64,000 nucleotides of DNA, from NCBI RefSeq assembly GCF_035994945.1, contig NZ_CP108677.1:1240001-1304000 (forward strand), written 5' to 3'. The translations under genes were made by a program, and so were the position numbers. Position 1 is the first letter of the stretch. Each line of letters starts with the position of its first letter. This stretch comes from Streptomyces sp. NBC_01216. Lineage in GTDB: Bacteria; Actinomycetota; Actinomycetes; Streptomycetales; Streptomycetaceae. The notes beneath the pieces are model-generated. The model was not told the origin of the DNA. It searched no databases and saw only the letters and a program-made list of their open reading frames with translations. This document shows positions 48,110 to 56,635 of this stretch, one piece after another.

Positions 48110-48565
48110 ATGGCCCTGTGGGACCGCGTCAAGGAGTCCGCATCGACGATGCAGACCCAGCTGATCGCGAAGAAGAACGACCTCAAGAGCGGCGCGTTCC
48201 GCGACGCGAGCATGGCGATGTGCGCGCTCGTGGCCGCCGCCGACGGAACGATCGACCCGTCCGAGCGGCGCCGGGTCGCCCAGCTGATCTCCACCAACGA
48301 GGTGCTCCAGAACTTCGACGCGCTCGACCTGCAGCGCCGTTTCGACGACAACCTGAACCGCCTGACCGCCGACTTCGACTTCGGCAAGGTGAGTGTGCTC
48401 CAGGAGATCGCCAAGGCGAAGAAGAAGCCCGCCGAGGCACGCGCCGTCATCCAGATCGGCATCGTCATCGGCGGCGCCGACGGCGACTTCGACAAGACCG
48501 AGCAGGCCATCGTCCGCGAGGCCTGCTACGCGCTGGACCTGCCGCCCCACGAGTTCGACCTCTGA
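48110..48565 (+). CDS. terB: TerB family tellurite-resistance/stress protein
   Basis: A 151-residue acidic helical protein of the TerB family. MALWDRVKESASTMQTQLIA then FRDASMAMCALVAAADGTID and IGIVIGGADGDFDKTEQAIV contain the two family cores, each with the Asp-rich A/G-A-D-G-x-F/I-D metal-binding loop. It belongs to the Ter stress system with TerD 1.7 kb away, although the two are in separate units. Start ATG follows GGAGTT. Regulation through the palindrome upstream is likely. Confidence 0.88.
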   Translation: MALWDRVKESASTMQTQLIAKKNDLKSGAFRDASMAMCALVAAADGTIDPSERRRVAQLISTNEVLQNFDALDLQRRFDDNLNRLTADFDFGKVSVLQEIAKAKKKPAEARAVIQIGIVIGGADGDFDKTEQAIVREACYALDLPPHEFDL

Positions 48566-48638
48566 CAGAAGGTCAACAGACCGGTACGCCCCGGCACGGG
48601 CGCTTCGCGAGACGCGCGCCCGCGCCGCGGCCTGCCCG

Positions 48639-49571
48639 CTACAAGGGCGTGGCCGCGTGCAGGATCGCGCACAGCGTGACCGCCGAGTTCGCCGAGGCGA
48701 CGGCGGACACCGTCGTCCCCACCGCCGCACCCCACGCGGCCAGCCCCACCGCGGTGAACGCCGGGGGCCAGGCGCGCGGGGCCGGTGGCGGCGCCAGCAG
48801 CGCCGCCACCCTCCTCGGCACCGGGCCGGCGACGGACGCGAACCCGGCCAGCGTCGGCACGGGCGCGCCCGACGAGACCAGGGCCGACTTCCCGACGGCG
48901 CGGGCGACCGTCCGGCGGCTGCCGATCCTGGCGGCGGCCTCCTCGTCCGCCCAGCGCTCGGCCGTGTAGGTCACGGCGGTGCACAGGGGACGCAGAAACG
49001 GGTTGGCCCGTGCCGCCACCCGGACGACCAGCAGGAATCGGTGGTGCCGCCGCTCCAGGTGGGCGCGTTCGTGCGCGAACAGCGCCCGGCGCTCGGCCGC
49101 GCTCAGCCCCGCCAGGATGCCGCGGCTGACGACGACCCGGCCGGGCCGCCCGGGGAGCGCGTACGCGTAGGGGGCGTCGTCGGGCAGCACGGCGACCGAG
49201 CGGGAGGGCAGCGAACCGAGCGCCCGCTCCGCCCGTCTCCGGGCACGCCCGTGCCGTCGCAGGGTGCGTCCGACGGCAAGCACGACCGCCAGCAGAGCGG
49301 GGATCGCCGCCCGGCCGGCGATCTCGTCGTACGGGACCGCCGCCCGCACCTCCGGGTCCGACCAGCCGTCGGGCAGCGGATTGCCCGGGAGCTGGGCCGT
49401 GCCGACGACCATGAGCAGAGCGAGACAGAGCGTGCTGCACAGAGCCAGCACGGCGGCGACCCCGGTCAGCATCCGCGTCGCCGTACGCGGGTGCAGATGC
49501 TGCTCCGCCAGCCGGGCGACGGGCCACGCGGTCAGCGGCAGGACGAGCGGAAGGAAGACGAAGACCCCCAT
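48639..49571 (-). CDS. M56 family (BlaR1-like) membrane metallopeptidase
   Basis: A 310-residue integral membrane zinc peptidase. N-terminal membrane helices (about 5-22, 35-58, 86-104) precede the peptidase domain with the zinc motif HERAH in LFAHERAHLERRHHRF, and further helices follow; the distal Glu is probably in TAERWADEEAA. There is no C-terminal penicillin-binding sensor domain. Coupled to the BlaI-like repressor 4 bases upstream, it is expected to cleave that repressor in response to an unknown signal. Confidence 0.87.
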   Translation of the reverse strand: MGVFVFLPLVLPLTAWPVARLAEQHLHPRTATRMLTGVAAVLALCSTLCLALLMVVGTAQLPGNPLPDGWSDPEVRAAVPYDEIAGRAAIPALLAVVLAVGRTLRRHGRARRRAERALGSLPSRSVAVLPDDAPYAYALPGRPGRVVVSRGILAGLSAAERRALFAHERAHLERRHHRFLLVVRVAARANPFLRPLCTAVTYTAERWADEEAAARIGSRRTVARAVGKSALVSSGAPVPTLAGFASVAGPVPRRVAALLAPPPAPRAWPPAFTAVGLAAWGAAVGTTVSAVASANSAVTLCAILHAATPL

Positions 49572-49575
49572 GGCG

Positions 49576-49995
49576 TCAGTCTTCCCCCTCCTCCCCGGCC
49601 TGCGCCAGCAGCCCCCGGAGCAGTTGCTCCTCCGTCGCGGACAGGCCGGTCACGAAACGTGCGAGCACCGCCTCACGGTCGCACTCGGCGTCCAGGACCT
49701 TGCGCATCCGCAGCGCGGCGAGCCCTGCCTGGTCCGCCACGGCCGTCCACTCGAAGGACCGGCCCGACCGCTCCCGGGCCACCGCGCCCTTGGCGTGAAG
49801 GCGCGTCAGGATCGTGATCACCGTGGTGTAGGCGAGATCACCGCCGAGCAACTCCTGGACCCGGCCGGCGGTCGCGGGCCGGCCGGACGACCGCACGGCG
49901 GCCAGGACGAGGGCCTCCAGCTCGCCCTGCCCGCGCCGCCGCGGCGCCGGTCCGGCGTCGCACCGGCCCCGGTCCGCCGTCCCGTGGTCCGTCAT
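49576..49995 (-). CDS. BlaI/MecI/CopY family repressor
   Basis: A 139-residue winged-helix repressor. GELEALVLAAVRSSGRPATA, the recognition segment LAYTTVITILTRLHAKGAVA, and a Leu-rich dimerisation tail (LSATEEQLLRGLLAQAG) identify the family. The repressor and its M56 peptidase form an operon, as in actinobacterial BlaI/BlaR-like pairs. It is divergent from terD, and one of three similar dyads (50186-50203) lies in that spacer. Whether it binds there is inference, since known BlaI/MecI sites use TACA-N2-TGTA rather than N4. Confidence 0.87.
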   Translation of the reverse strand: MTDHGTADRGRCDAGPAPRRRGQGELEALVLAAVRSSGRPATAGRVQELLGGDLAYTTVITILTRLHAKGAVARERSGRSFEWTAVADQAGLAALRMRKVLDAECDREAVLARFVTGLSATEEQLLRGLLAQAGEEGED

Positions 49996-50185
49996 CCGTC
50001 AGCCTCCCGCCTGTCCCTACCACAGCCCCGATGCCCCGGAGAGCCGCGCTCGGGGGCTCGGGGCGGTTCATCGTACTGACCCGATACCCGCCGTCCCACC
50101 GCCGTTCGCCCGCGCGTCCGCGCGCCGACCGCGGGCGGACGTACAACGAAGCCACGACGGCACCCGGCGCTCCGGTTCCCCCGGC

Positions 50186-50203
50186 TTCTACGCCACTGTA
50201 GAT
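50186..50203. promoter_or_regulatory. Operator-like dyad between blaI-type gene and terD
   Basis: TTCTACG-CCAC-TGTAGAT, five central pairs per arm, 33 bases before the terD ATG. It shares layout with the dyads before spo0M and terB. Confidence 0.6.
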
Positions 50204-50235
50204 TTATGCGCACGACTCGGGGAAAGGAACACGAC

Positions 50236-50811
50236 ATGGGTGTGAGTCTGGGCAAGGGCGGCAACGTCTCGCTGAGCAAGGAGGCACCCGGACTGACGGC
50301 GGTCCTGGTCGGCCTGGGCTGGGACGTCCGCACGACGACCGGCGCCGACTACGACCTCGACGCCAGCGCGCTGCTCCTGAACGACACGGGGAAGGTCGCC
50401 TCCGACCGGCACTTCGTCTTCTACAACAACCTGACCAGCCCGGACGGTTCGGTCGAGCACACCGGCGACAACCTCACCGGCGAGGGGGAGGGAGACGACG
50501 AGTCGATCAAGGTCGACCTGTCGACCGTTCCGGCGGACATCAGCCGCATCGTCTTCCCGGTCTCCATCCACGACGCCGACAACCGCGGCCAGAGCTTCGG
50601 CCAGGTCCGCAACGCGTTCATCCGCGTGGTCAACCAGGCCGGCGGCGCGGAACTCGCCCGCTACGACCTCTCCGAGGACGCCGCCACCGAGACCGCGATG
50701 ATCTTCGGCGAGCTCTACCGGCACGGCGCGGAGTGGAAGTTCCGCGCGGTCGGGCAGGGCTACGCCTCCGGACTCGCCGGAATCGCCGGGGACTTCGGCG
50801 TCAACGTCTGA
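50236..50811 (+). CDS. terD: TerD family calcium-binding stress protein
   Basis: A 191-residue TerD protein. [20 protein letters not shown], the Ca-binding [34 protein letters not shown], and [14 protein letters not shown] are all canonical. In Streptomyces TerD proteins bind calcium and act in tellurite resistance and development. GGAAAGGAAC provides a good ribosome-binding site 9 bases before the ATG. The operator-like dyad is immediately upstream. The following tatA is 82 bases downstream and may be cotranscribed. Confidence 0.93.
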   Translation: MGVSLGKGGNVSLSKEAPGLTAVLVGLGWDVRTTTGADYDLDASALLLNDTGKVASDRHFVFYNNLTSPDGSVEHTGDNLTGEGEGDDESIKVDLSTVPADISRIVFPVSIHDADNRGQSFGQVRNAFIRVVNQAGGAELARYDLSEDAATETAMIFGELYRHGAEWKFRAVGQGYASGLAGIAGDFGVNV

Positions 50812-50893
50812 CCTCGTCCACCGGCCGGCGACAACCACGCGTCGGTCGACGGCCGGCACCCCGGCCCCTCGCACCGACCGGAAACGGAGCCCC

Positions 50894-51214
50894 ATGTTCG
50901 GCATCAGCGAGATCGCGATCCTCCTGATCGTCGTCATCATCGTGCTCGGCGCCAAGAAGCTGCCCGAGCTCGCCCGGAACGCCGGCAAGGCCGCCCGGAT
51001 CCTCAAGAGCGAGACGAGGGCGATGAAGAGCGACGACGGCCAGGGAGAGCCGCAGGCCGTGTACGAGGTGAGCACGCCCCCCACCGCGGCGAGCGGGACG
51101 GCGGCCGGCGGCGCGGCGGGTGCCACCGCACCGGCGCCCACCGCCTCCGCCACGTCCCCGACACCGCCCTCCCCGGCGCGGCCCGGCATGCCGGGTGCCT
51201 CGCCCGCGGAGTGA
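50894..51214 (+). CDS. tatA: TatA/E family twin-arginine translocase subunit
   Basis: A 106-residue membrane protein. N-terminal helix ISEIAILLIVVIIVLG, the FG-type hinge (here GAKKLPELARNAGKAARILK, amphipathic helix), and a Pro/Ala/Thr-rich disordered tail of about 50 residues. This is the TatA/TatE layout. No tatB or tatC lies nearby, so this is probably an additional TatA paralogue rather than the main one. A perfect terminator hairpin follows. Confidence 0.87.
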   Translation: MFGISEIAILLIVVIIVLGAKKLPELARNAGKAARILKSETRAMKSDDGQGEPQAVYEVSTPPTAASGTAAGGAAGATAPAPTASATSPTPPSPARPGMPGASPAE

Positions 51215-51220
51215 ACCGGC

Positions 51221-51257
51221 CCGGCCGGTGCGGGAGCGGCGCTCGCGCACCGGCCGG
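51221..51257 (+). terminator. Perfect 12-bp hairpin after tatA
   Basis: CCGGCCGGTGCG and CGCACCGGCCGG enclose a 13-base loop, 7 bases after the tatA stop. Confidence 0.75.
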
Positions 51258-51331
51258 CGGGAACTCCGAACGGCGGCACGCAGGCCGCGGCCGGGGGCAC
51301 GGCAGCGGGGTACGGCAGCGGGATCGCCTGA

Positions 51332-51688
51332 TCAGCCGGCGACCCAGGAGAGCGCCTCGTCGCGCGCGGCGAGCGGGAAGGTCTTGGTCTCCCCGGGCGA
51401 CATCCACCCGAACAGGGCGGTGAGGTGGGCCATCCACTCGATGTCGGTCACCAGCGCGGTGCGCTTCCAGGCCCGCAGATGCTCGACACCGAGCTTGACG
51501 TCCTCCCGGACCGCGCCGCCCGTCATGCCCTCGAAGTCGCTCATGACGAGGAGGAGGCGGATCTCCCCACTCCGGGCGGCCTCGACCACCGCCGGGAGCA
51601 GGGTGTCGCGATAGTCGTCGGCGGAGATCTTCCCGAACGCCTCGAATCCGACGACACCCGCCGGCATGTCCTCAAGTTCCCTGATCAC
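51332..51688 (-). CDS. STAS/SEC14-like (SpoIIAA-like) domain protein
   Basis: A 118-residue single-domain protein of the SpoIIAA-like family (PF11964 type): MPAGVVGFEAFGKISADDYR, LLLVMSDFEGMTGGAVREDV, KRTALVTDIEWMAHLTALF. The family has a STAS/SEC14 fold; molecular role unknown, possibly lipid or ligand binding. Read from GTG. No partner gene is evident; the neighbour upstream is hypothetical. Confidence 0.78.
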   Translation of the reverse strand: MIRELEDMPAGVVGFEAFGKISADDYRDTLLPAVVEAARSGEIRLLLVMSDFEGMTGGAVREDVKLGVEHLRAWKRTALVTDIEWMAHLTALFGWMSPGETKTFPLAARDEALSWVAG

Positions 51689-51900
51689 CCTTGCTCCCTC
51701 GCGTCGCAGGCCGCGTCCCGGCCCGTACCGAGCCTCACACCACCCCGGGCAGCGCGCGAGCCCAGGAGGTGCCTCCGGGACCGGACGGCACGGCCGCCGG
51801 ACCCGGTTCCGCGGGTGCGGGGCTTCCGGGCCGCGGGCTTGGGGGTACGGGCTCGATGGTGCGCGCGGCGAGCGGCGGCGGGAGCGCGCGTGACCACCGG

Positions 51901-53244
51901 CTACACGTCCTCCGTGTCCCCAGCGCCCTCCGCGTCCTCCGTCCCCGCTGCCTCGCCCGCGGCGGTCGTCGGCTCGTCGGCGGCGTACGGGTGCACGTAC
52001 CGGTCCTCACCGAAGGGCGTGAACCAGGTGGCGAAGGACATCGGCGCGATGACCGGCGGTTCCGCGGCCGGGCCCCCGTCGATCCCGTCCGTGGCGTCGT
52101 CGGTGCCGTCCGTCACGTCGACGTAGAGCCACTCGAAGTCCCGGTCCTCGTGGACCGTGGCGGCGAAGGCGTCCAGCGCGGCCACGGCGCCGTCGTCCAG
52201 GAGGCCGTACAGATCGAGCGTGATGTGCGCCTGTTCCAGCAGGAGCTTCAGCACGAGTTGCTCGGCGAGGCAGCCGAGCCCCCGGAATCCGCCGTCGGTG
52301 AATCGGGTGGTCAGGGCGATCGCCGTCACGAGGAAGCGGCGGGCGAAGTGTTCGTCGTACCGGAGGGCGTAGCGCGGCGGCAGGTCTCCCAGGTGCCAGA
52401 GGTGCCCCTCGCAGGCGGCGGCGTTGGTGTCCTCCTCGGCGAGGAGCTGGACGTCGTCGAGAAGCTCGTCGACGAGCAGTTCGGCGGCGTGGACGACCGC
52501 TCCCGCGGCGACCTCGGCGCTCTCCGGCGACACTCCCTCCGTCCTGACGTCGCCCGGCGCGGCGTGCGCCGCCGGGGCGTCGCCCGTCGCCCCGTCGCCC
52601 CGCGGCAGTCCTCCGGTCGTCGCCTCGCCCGTCGCGAGGTCCGCCGTCCGGCCGTCGGCTCCTCCTCCGGCGGGCCGGGCTTCGCCACCCGCCCCGGGCC
52701 GGAACGCCGCGCCCTCCGCGCCCCGCACGCCGAAGGCGGCCGGGCGGAAGGACCGCAGCCTGGGGGCCGTCGCACGGAACCCCTCACGGGGTGCGGGGGT
52801 GTCGGCGGTGGCTTCCTCGGCCGCCGCGGCGCCCGCCGTATGCCGGGCCCGGCGCGCCTCGGGGTCGCTCGGCGGCGCGTCCGGCCCGTCGGCCGCCTCC
52901 AGGCTCTCGCGGGCGCGATCCGTGTGCAGCCTCACCTCACTGCTGCGGACCACCCACTCGGCCAGCAGGTCCGAACGTTCCAGGACCTCCTCCGCCACCG
53001 AGCCGACCGCCTCCTCGGCACACTCCAGCGACACCGCGTCCACGTACACCTGGAGGACCGCACCGCCCGGATGGACCTCCACGACGGTGTCGATGAGGTC
53101 CACTTCGGCACCGTCGGGCCCCTCGATCCCGGCCACCGCGTCGAAGCCCCTCCGCAACAGGGTGGCAGCTCCGACCCGATGCAGTTCGTCCAGTTCCGGA
53201 GCGTCCTCCGGCAGGTGTGTCTCCACCGTCACGACATAGGTCAC
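51901..53244 (-). CDS. Hypothetical protein with variable Ala/Gly-rich middle
   Basis: A 447-residue protein that I cannot assign. The N-terminal 110 residues (TYVVTVETHLPEDAPELDEL, then DLIDTVVEVHPGGAVLQVYV) look like a compact alpha/beta domain. Residues about 115-245 are low-complexity, rich in Ala, Gly, Thr and Pro. A helical C-terminal domain (ALRYDEHFARRFLVTAIALT, LGCLAEQLVLKLLLEQAHIT) follows, with an acidic tail. GTG 53244 is chosen as start because the N-terminal extension has no family feel. No membrane segment is obvious. It may regulate or chaperone something, but nothing shows what. Confidence 0.65.
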   Translation of the reverse strand: MTYVVTVETHLPEDAPELDELHRVGAATLLRRGFDAVAGIEGPDGAEVDLIDTVVEVHPGGAVLQVYVDAVSLECAEEAVGSVAEEVLERSDLLAEWVVRSSEVRLHTDRARESLEAADGPDAPPSDPEARRARHTAGAAAAEEATADTPAPREGFRATAPRLRSFRPAAFGVRGAEGAAFRPGAGGEARPAGGGADGRTADLATGEATTGGLPRGDGATGDAPAAHAAPGDVRTEGVSPESAEVAAGAVVHAAELLVDELLDDVQLLAEEDTNAAACEGHLWHLGDLPPRYALRYDEHFARRFLVTAIALTTRFTDGGFRGLGCLAEQLVLKLLLEQAHITLDLYGLLDDGAVAALDAFAATVHEDRDFEWLYVDVTDGTDDATDGIDGGPAAEPPVIAPMSFATWFTPFGEDRYVHPYAADEPTTAAGEAAGTEDAEGAGDTEDV

Positions 53245-53405
53245 GACGGCCAGCCTGCCAGGCCCGACCCGTCGGTAACGGGTGAACGGGAAAGCCGGAA
53301 CGAGGGCGGGACGCACCGCTTCGCCCTCGCCCGCGTCCTGACGGACCGTGGAGCGATCGGCGCGATCGCCGGTGGGCGCCGATCACCAGGGATACGGTGG
53401 AGCCC

Positions 53406-54062
53406 GTGATCGAAACGATTCTTCCCCCGGGCACCGCGACTTCCGAAGCGTTCGGGGACCCGGCGGAGGCCGCCTTGTTCCCCGGCGAGGAGGCGCTGAT
53501 AGCACGCGCGGTGGAGGGGCGCCGCCGAGAGTTCACCACGACACGGCACTGTGCCCGCCTCGCGCTGCGGGAACTCGGGTACGAACCGGTGGCGATCCCG
53601 AGCGGCGAGCGGCGCGAGCCGATCTGGCCCGAGGGGGTCGTCGGGGCGCTGACCCACTGCCTCGGGTACCGGGCCGCCGCGCTGGCCCGGGCCGAGCACG
53701 TTCCCTCCCTCGGCATCGACGCCGAGCCCCACCTCCCGCTGCCTCACGGCGTGCTGGACTCCGTGTCACGGCCCGAGGAGCGCGTCCACCTCGCGGAACT
53801 GACGGCCGCGGCCCCCGAAGTGCACTGGGACCGGCTGCTGTTCAGCGCGAAGGAGTCCGTCTACAAGGCGTGGTTCCCGCTGGCGCGCCGCTGGCTCGAC
53901 TTCACGGAGGCGACCCTGGAGTTCGACCCCTCCGGCCGCGGGTTCCGCGCCACCCTCCACCAGGAGGGTCCGCGGGTGGGCGGATCGCCCCTGGTCTCGA
54001 TGACCGGGCGCTGGCTCGTCGACAACGGTCTCATCGCCACGTCCGCCGTCGTCACGGCCTGA
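53406..54062 (+). CDS. Sfp/EntD-type 4'-phosphopantetheinyl transferase
   Basis: A 218-residue housekeeping-like phosphopantetheinyl transferase. FTTTRHCARLALRELG, PIWPEGVVGALTHCLGY, LGIDAEPHLPLP (Asp and Glu for Mg binding), and FSAKESVYKAWFPLARRWLD are typical of the broad-specificity streptomycete enzymes. It is unrelated in sequence detail to AntQ and is 21 kb from it, so the strain has at least two such enzymes in this window. GTG 53406 (MIETILPPG) is preferred over GTG 53397. Confidence 0.9.
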   Translation: MIETILPPGTATSEAFGDPAEAALFPGEEALIARAVEGRRREFTTTRHCARLALRELGYEPVAIPSGERREPIWPEGVVGALTHCLGYRAAALARAEHVPSLGIDAEPHLPLPHGVLDSVSRPEERVHLAELTAAAPEVHWDRLLFSAKESVYKAWFPLARRWLDFTEATLEFDPSGRGFRATLHQEGPRVGGSPLVSMTGRWLVDNGLIATSAVVTA

Positions 54063-54557
54063 CCGCCCGCCACGTCCTGCTCCCGGATCAGCTCCGGCCG
54101 CCGGGCTCGACTGCCGCACCGTTGAACGGCGCGGCGAGGACGGCGGCGCCGCGCGAGGCGATCCACTCCGTGGGGTCCACGGGGCTCCGGATCGTCCGCC
54201 CGGCCCCTCCCGGGTGCGGCGGCCCCGACGCCCGGAGGACCGACCCGTCCTTGGCGGCGCGCTCCCGGCGGGGAGACGACGGCCGAGGGGCCCGGCAGAC
54301 GCACACAGGAACCGCACAGGCGTACGGGTGCGCCATCCGACGAGGTGCCCCGTCCGCGGCGACCACTTCCGCGTGCCGTCGCGGCGCCTCCGGGCGTCTC
54401 GGGGATTCGCGGCGCGCTGCCCGCCCGTATCCACGGACGGCACCCCATGGACCGGGCCGTGGACGTGCCCGGGAAAGCCAGGTGGCAGCCGGACACGCCG
54501 CCCGCCGGGCCGCCGGACGGCGAAAGGCCGCACGCCACGGCACCGCTACTGGCATCA

Positions 54558-54595
54558 TGGCACTGAGTGTGTTTTGCTGAGGGTACTCAGTGCCA
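54558..54595. promoter_or_regulatory. Inverted repeat upstream of acyl-CoA dehydrogenase
   Basis: TGGCACTGAGT and ACTCAGTGCCA, exact 11-bp arms with a 16-base T-rich spacer, 41 bases before the dehydrogenase ATG. Position suggests an operator or promoter overlap for the acd-etfBA unit. The rest of the 573-base spacer (54063-54635) shows no gene. Confidence 0.6.
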
Positions 54596-54635
54596 AAAGC
54601 AGCTTGACGACAGCGTTCTAGGGGAGCTCCAGATC

Positions 54636-55787
54636 ATGGGCAAGGACTTCGACCTGTACCGTCCGTCCGAGGAGCACGAGATGCTCCGGGAGACGGTCCG
54701 CGCGCTGGCGGAGGCGAAGATCTCGCCGTTCGCCGCGGCGGTGGACGAGGAGGGCCGCTTTCCTCAGGAGGCCCTGGACGCGCTGGTCGCGGCCGACCTG
54801 CACGCGGTGCACGTGCCGGAGACGTACGGCGGTGCGGGGGCGGACGCGCTGGCGACGGTCATCGTGATCGAGGAAGTGGCGCGCGTCTGCGGCAGTTCGT
54901 CACTGATCCCGGCGGTCAACAAGCTCGGATCGCTGCCCGTGGTCCTGTCGGGTTCCGAGGACCTCAAGCGGCGCTACCTGGGCCCGCTGGCCCAGGGTGA
55001 CGCGATGTTCTCCTACGCCCTGTCCGAGCCGGACGCCGGCTCGGACGCGGCCGGGATGAAGACCCGGGCCGTGCGTGACGGCGACTTCTGGGTCCTCGAC
55101 GGCGTGAAGCGGTGGATCACCAACGCCGGGGTCAGCGAGTTCTACACGGTGATGGCGGTCACCGACCCCGAGAAGCGGTCCCGGGGCATCTCCGCGTTCG
55201 TGGTGGAGAAGTCCGACGAGGGCGTGTCCTTCGGGGCGCCGGAGAAGAAGCTCGGCATCAAGGGCTCCCCGACGCGCGAGGTCTACCTCGACAGCGTCCG
55301 GATCCCCGCGGACCGGATGATCGGCGAGGAGGGTACCGGCTTCGCCACCGCGATGAAGACCCTGGACCACACCCGGATCACCATCGCCGCCCAGGCCATC
55401 GGCATCGCCCAGGGCGCCCTCGACTACGCCAAGGGGTACGTCAAGGAGCGCAAGCAGTTCGGCAAGCCGATCGCCGACTTCCAGGGCGTGCAGTTCATGC
55501 TCGCCGACATGGCCATGAAGCTGGAGGCCGCCCGTCAGCTCACCTACGCCGCCGCGGCCAAGTCCGAGCGTGTCGACGGCGACCTGACCTTCTTCGGCGC
55601 GGCGGCCAAGTGCTTCGCCTCCGACGTCGCCATGGAGGTCACCACGGACGCCGTCCAGCTCCTGGGCGGCTACGGCTACACCCGCGACTACCCCGTCGAG
55701 CGCATGATGCGCGACGCCAAGATCACCCAGATCTACGAGGGCACCAACCAGGTCCAGCGCATCGTCATGGCCCGCAACCTCCCGTAA
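54636..55787 (+). CDS. Acyl-CoA dehydrogenase
   Basis: A 383-residue FAD enzyme introducing an alpha,beta double bond in acyl-CoA. Motifs: SYALSEPDAGSDAAGMKTRA (FAD/substrate signature), the catalytic Glu in QIYEGTNQVQRIV, and QFGKPIADFQGVQFMLADMA. It is followed by both ETF subunits with gaps of 28 and 34 bases, so the three genes form one electron-transfer unit: dehydrogenase to ETF to quinone. It resembles short/medium-chain acyl-CoA dehydrogenases; substrate not readable. Confidence 0.92.
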   Translation: MGKDFDLYRPSEEHEMLRETVRALAEAKISPFAAAVDEEGRFPQEALDALVAADLHAVHVPETYGGAGADALATVIVIEEVARVCGSSSLIPAVNKLGSLPVVLSGSEDLKRRYLGPLAQGDAMFSYALSEPDAGSDAAGMKTRAVRDGDFWVLDGVKRWITNAGVSEFYTVMAVTDPEKRSRGISAFVVEKSDEGVSFGAPEKKLGIKGSPTREVYLDSVRIPADRMIGEEGTGFATAMKTLDHTRITIAAQAIGIAQGALDYAKGYVKERKQFGKPIADFQGVQFMLADMAMKLEAARQLTYAAAAKSERVDGDLTFFGAAAKCFASDVAMEVTTDAVQLLGGYGYTRDYPVERMMRDAKITQIYEGTNQVQRIVMARNLP

Positions 55788-55815
55788 TCGTCTGTCACTT
55801 GAAAGGAGCCAGGCT

Positions 55816-56601
55816 GTGACCCTGAGGATCGCTGTCTGTGTGAAGTACGTACCCGACGCCACGGGCGACCGGGGTTTCGCCGACGACCTGACCGTCGACC
55901 GCGACGAGGTCGACGGCCTCCTCTCGGAGCTGGACGAGTACGCCGTCGAGCAGGCCCTGCAGATCTCCGAGGAGTCCGACGACGCCGAGGTCACCGTCCT
56001 GACGGTCGGCCCGGACGACGCCAAGGACGCCCTGCGCAAGGCGCTCTCGATGGGCGCCGACAAGGCCGTTCACGTCAACGACGAGGACATCCACGGCTCC
56101 GACGTCATCGGCACCTCGGCGATCCTCGCCAAGGCGCTCGAGAAGACCGGCTTCGACCTGGTCGTGTGCGGCATGGCGTCGACGGACGGCACCATGGGCG
56201 TGCTGCCCGCGCTGCTCGCCGAGCGCCTGGGCCTGCCCCAGATGACGCTCCTGTCGGAGCTGTCCGTGGCGGACGGCCTGGTCAAGGGCCGCCGGGACGG
56301 CGACGCCGCGACCGAGCAGGTGGAAGCCCCGCTGCCGGCCGTGGTGTCCGTCACCGACCAGTCCGGCGAGGCCCGGTACCCCTCCTTCAAGGGGATCATG
56401 GCCGCCAAGAAGAAGCCGGTCGAGGAGCTGGACCTGGACGACCTGGGCATCGACGCCGACGAGGTCGGCCTGGCCGGGTCCTGGACCCTGGTCGACTCGG
56501 CCGCGGCCCGCCCGGCCCGTACCGCGGGCACCATCGTCACGGACGAGGGCGACGGCGGCAAGCAGCTCGCCGCGTTCCTGGCCGCGCAGAAGTTCATCTG
56601 A
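55816..56601 (+). CDS. etfB: Electron transfer flavoprotein beta subunit
   Basis: A 261-residue ETF beta subunit, accepting electrons from acyl-CoA dehydrogenases. MTLRIAVCVKYVPDATGDRG, LDEYAVEQALQI, VTVLTVGPDDAKDALRKALS, LVVCGMASTDGTMGVLPALL and the AMP-binding region are in place, ending YPSFKGIMAAKKKPVEELDL. GTG start with AAAGGAG upstream. It must pair with the alpha subunit encoded next. Confidence 0.95.
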   Translation: MTLRIAVCVKYVPDATGDRGFADDLTVDRDEVDGLLSELDEYAVEQALQISEESDDAEVTVLTVGPDDAKDALRKALSMGADKAVHVNDEDIHGSDVIGTSAILAKALEKTGFDLVVCGMASTDGTMGVLPALLAERLGLPQMTLLSELSVADGLVKGRRDGDAATEQVEAPLPAVVSVTDQSGEARYPSFKGIMAAKKKPVEELDLDDLGIDADEVGLAGSWTLVDSAAARPARTAGTIVTDEGDGGKQLAAFLAAQKFI

Positions 56602-56635
56602 CCGTCACCGCTCACCGTTTCAGGAGCAATGAATC

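Noticed and set aside
50186..50203. Calling the three dyads BlaI boxes outright
   Set aside because: Known BlaI/MecI/CopY boxes have TACA-N2-TGTA. These have N4, so the binding protein is left open.
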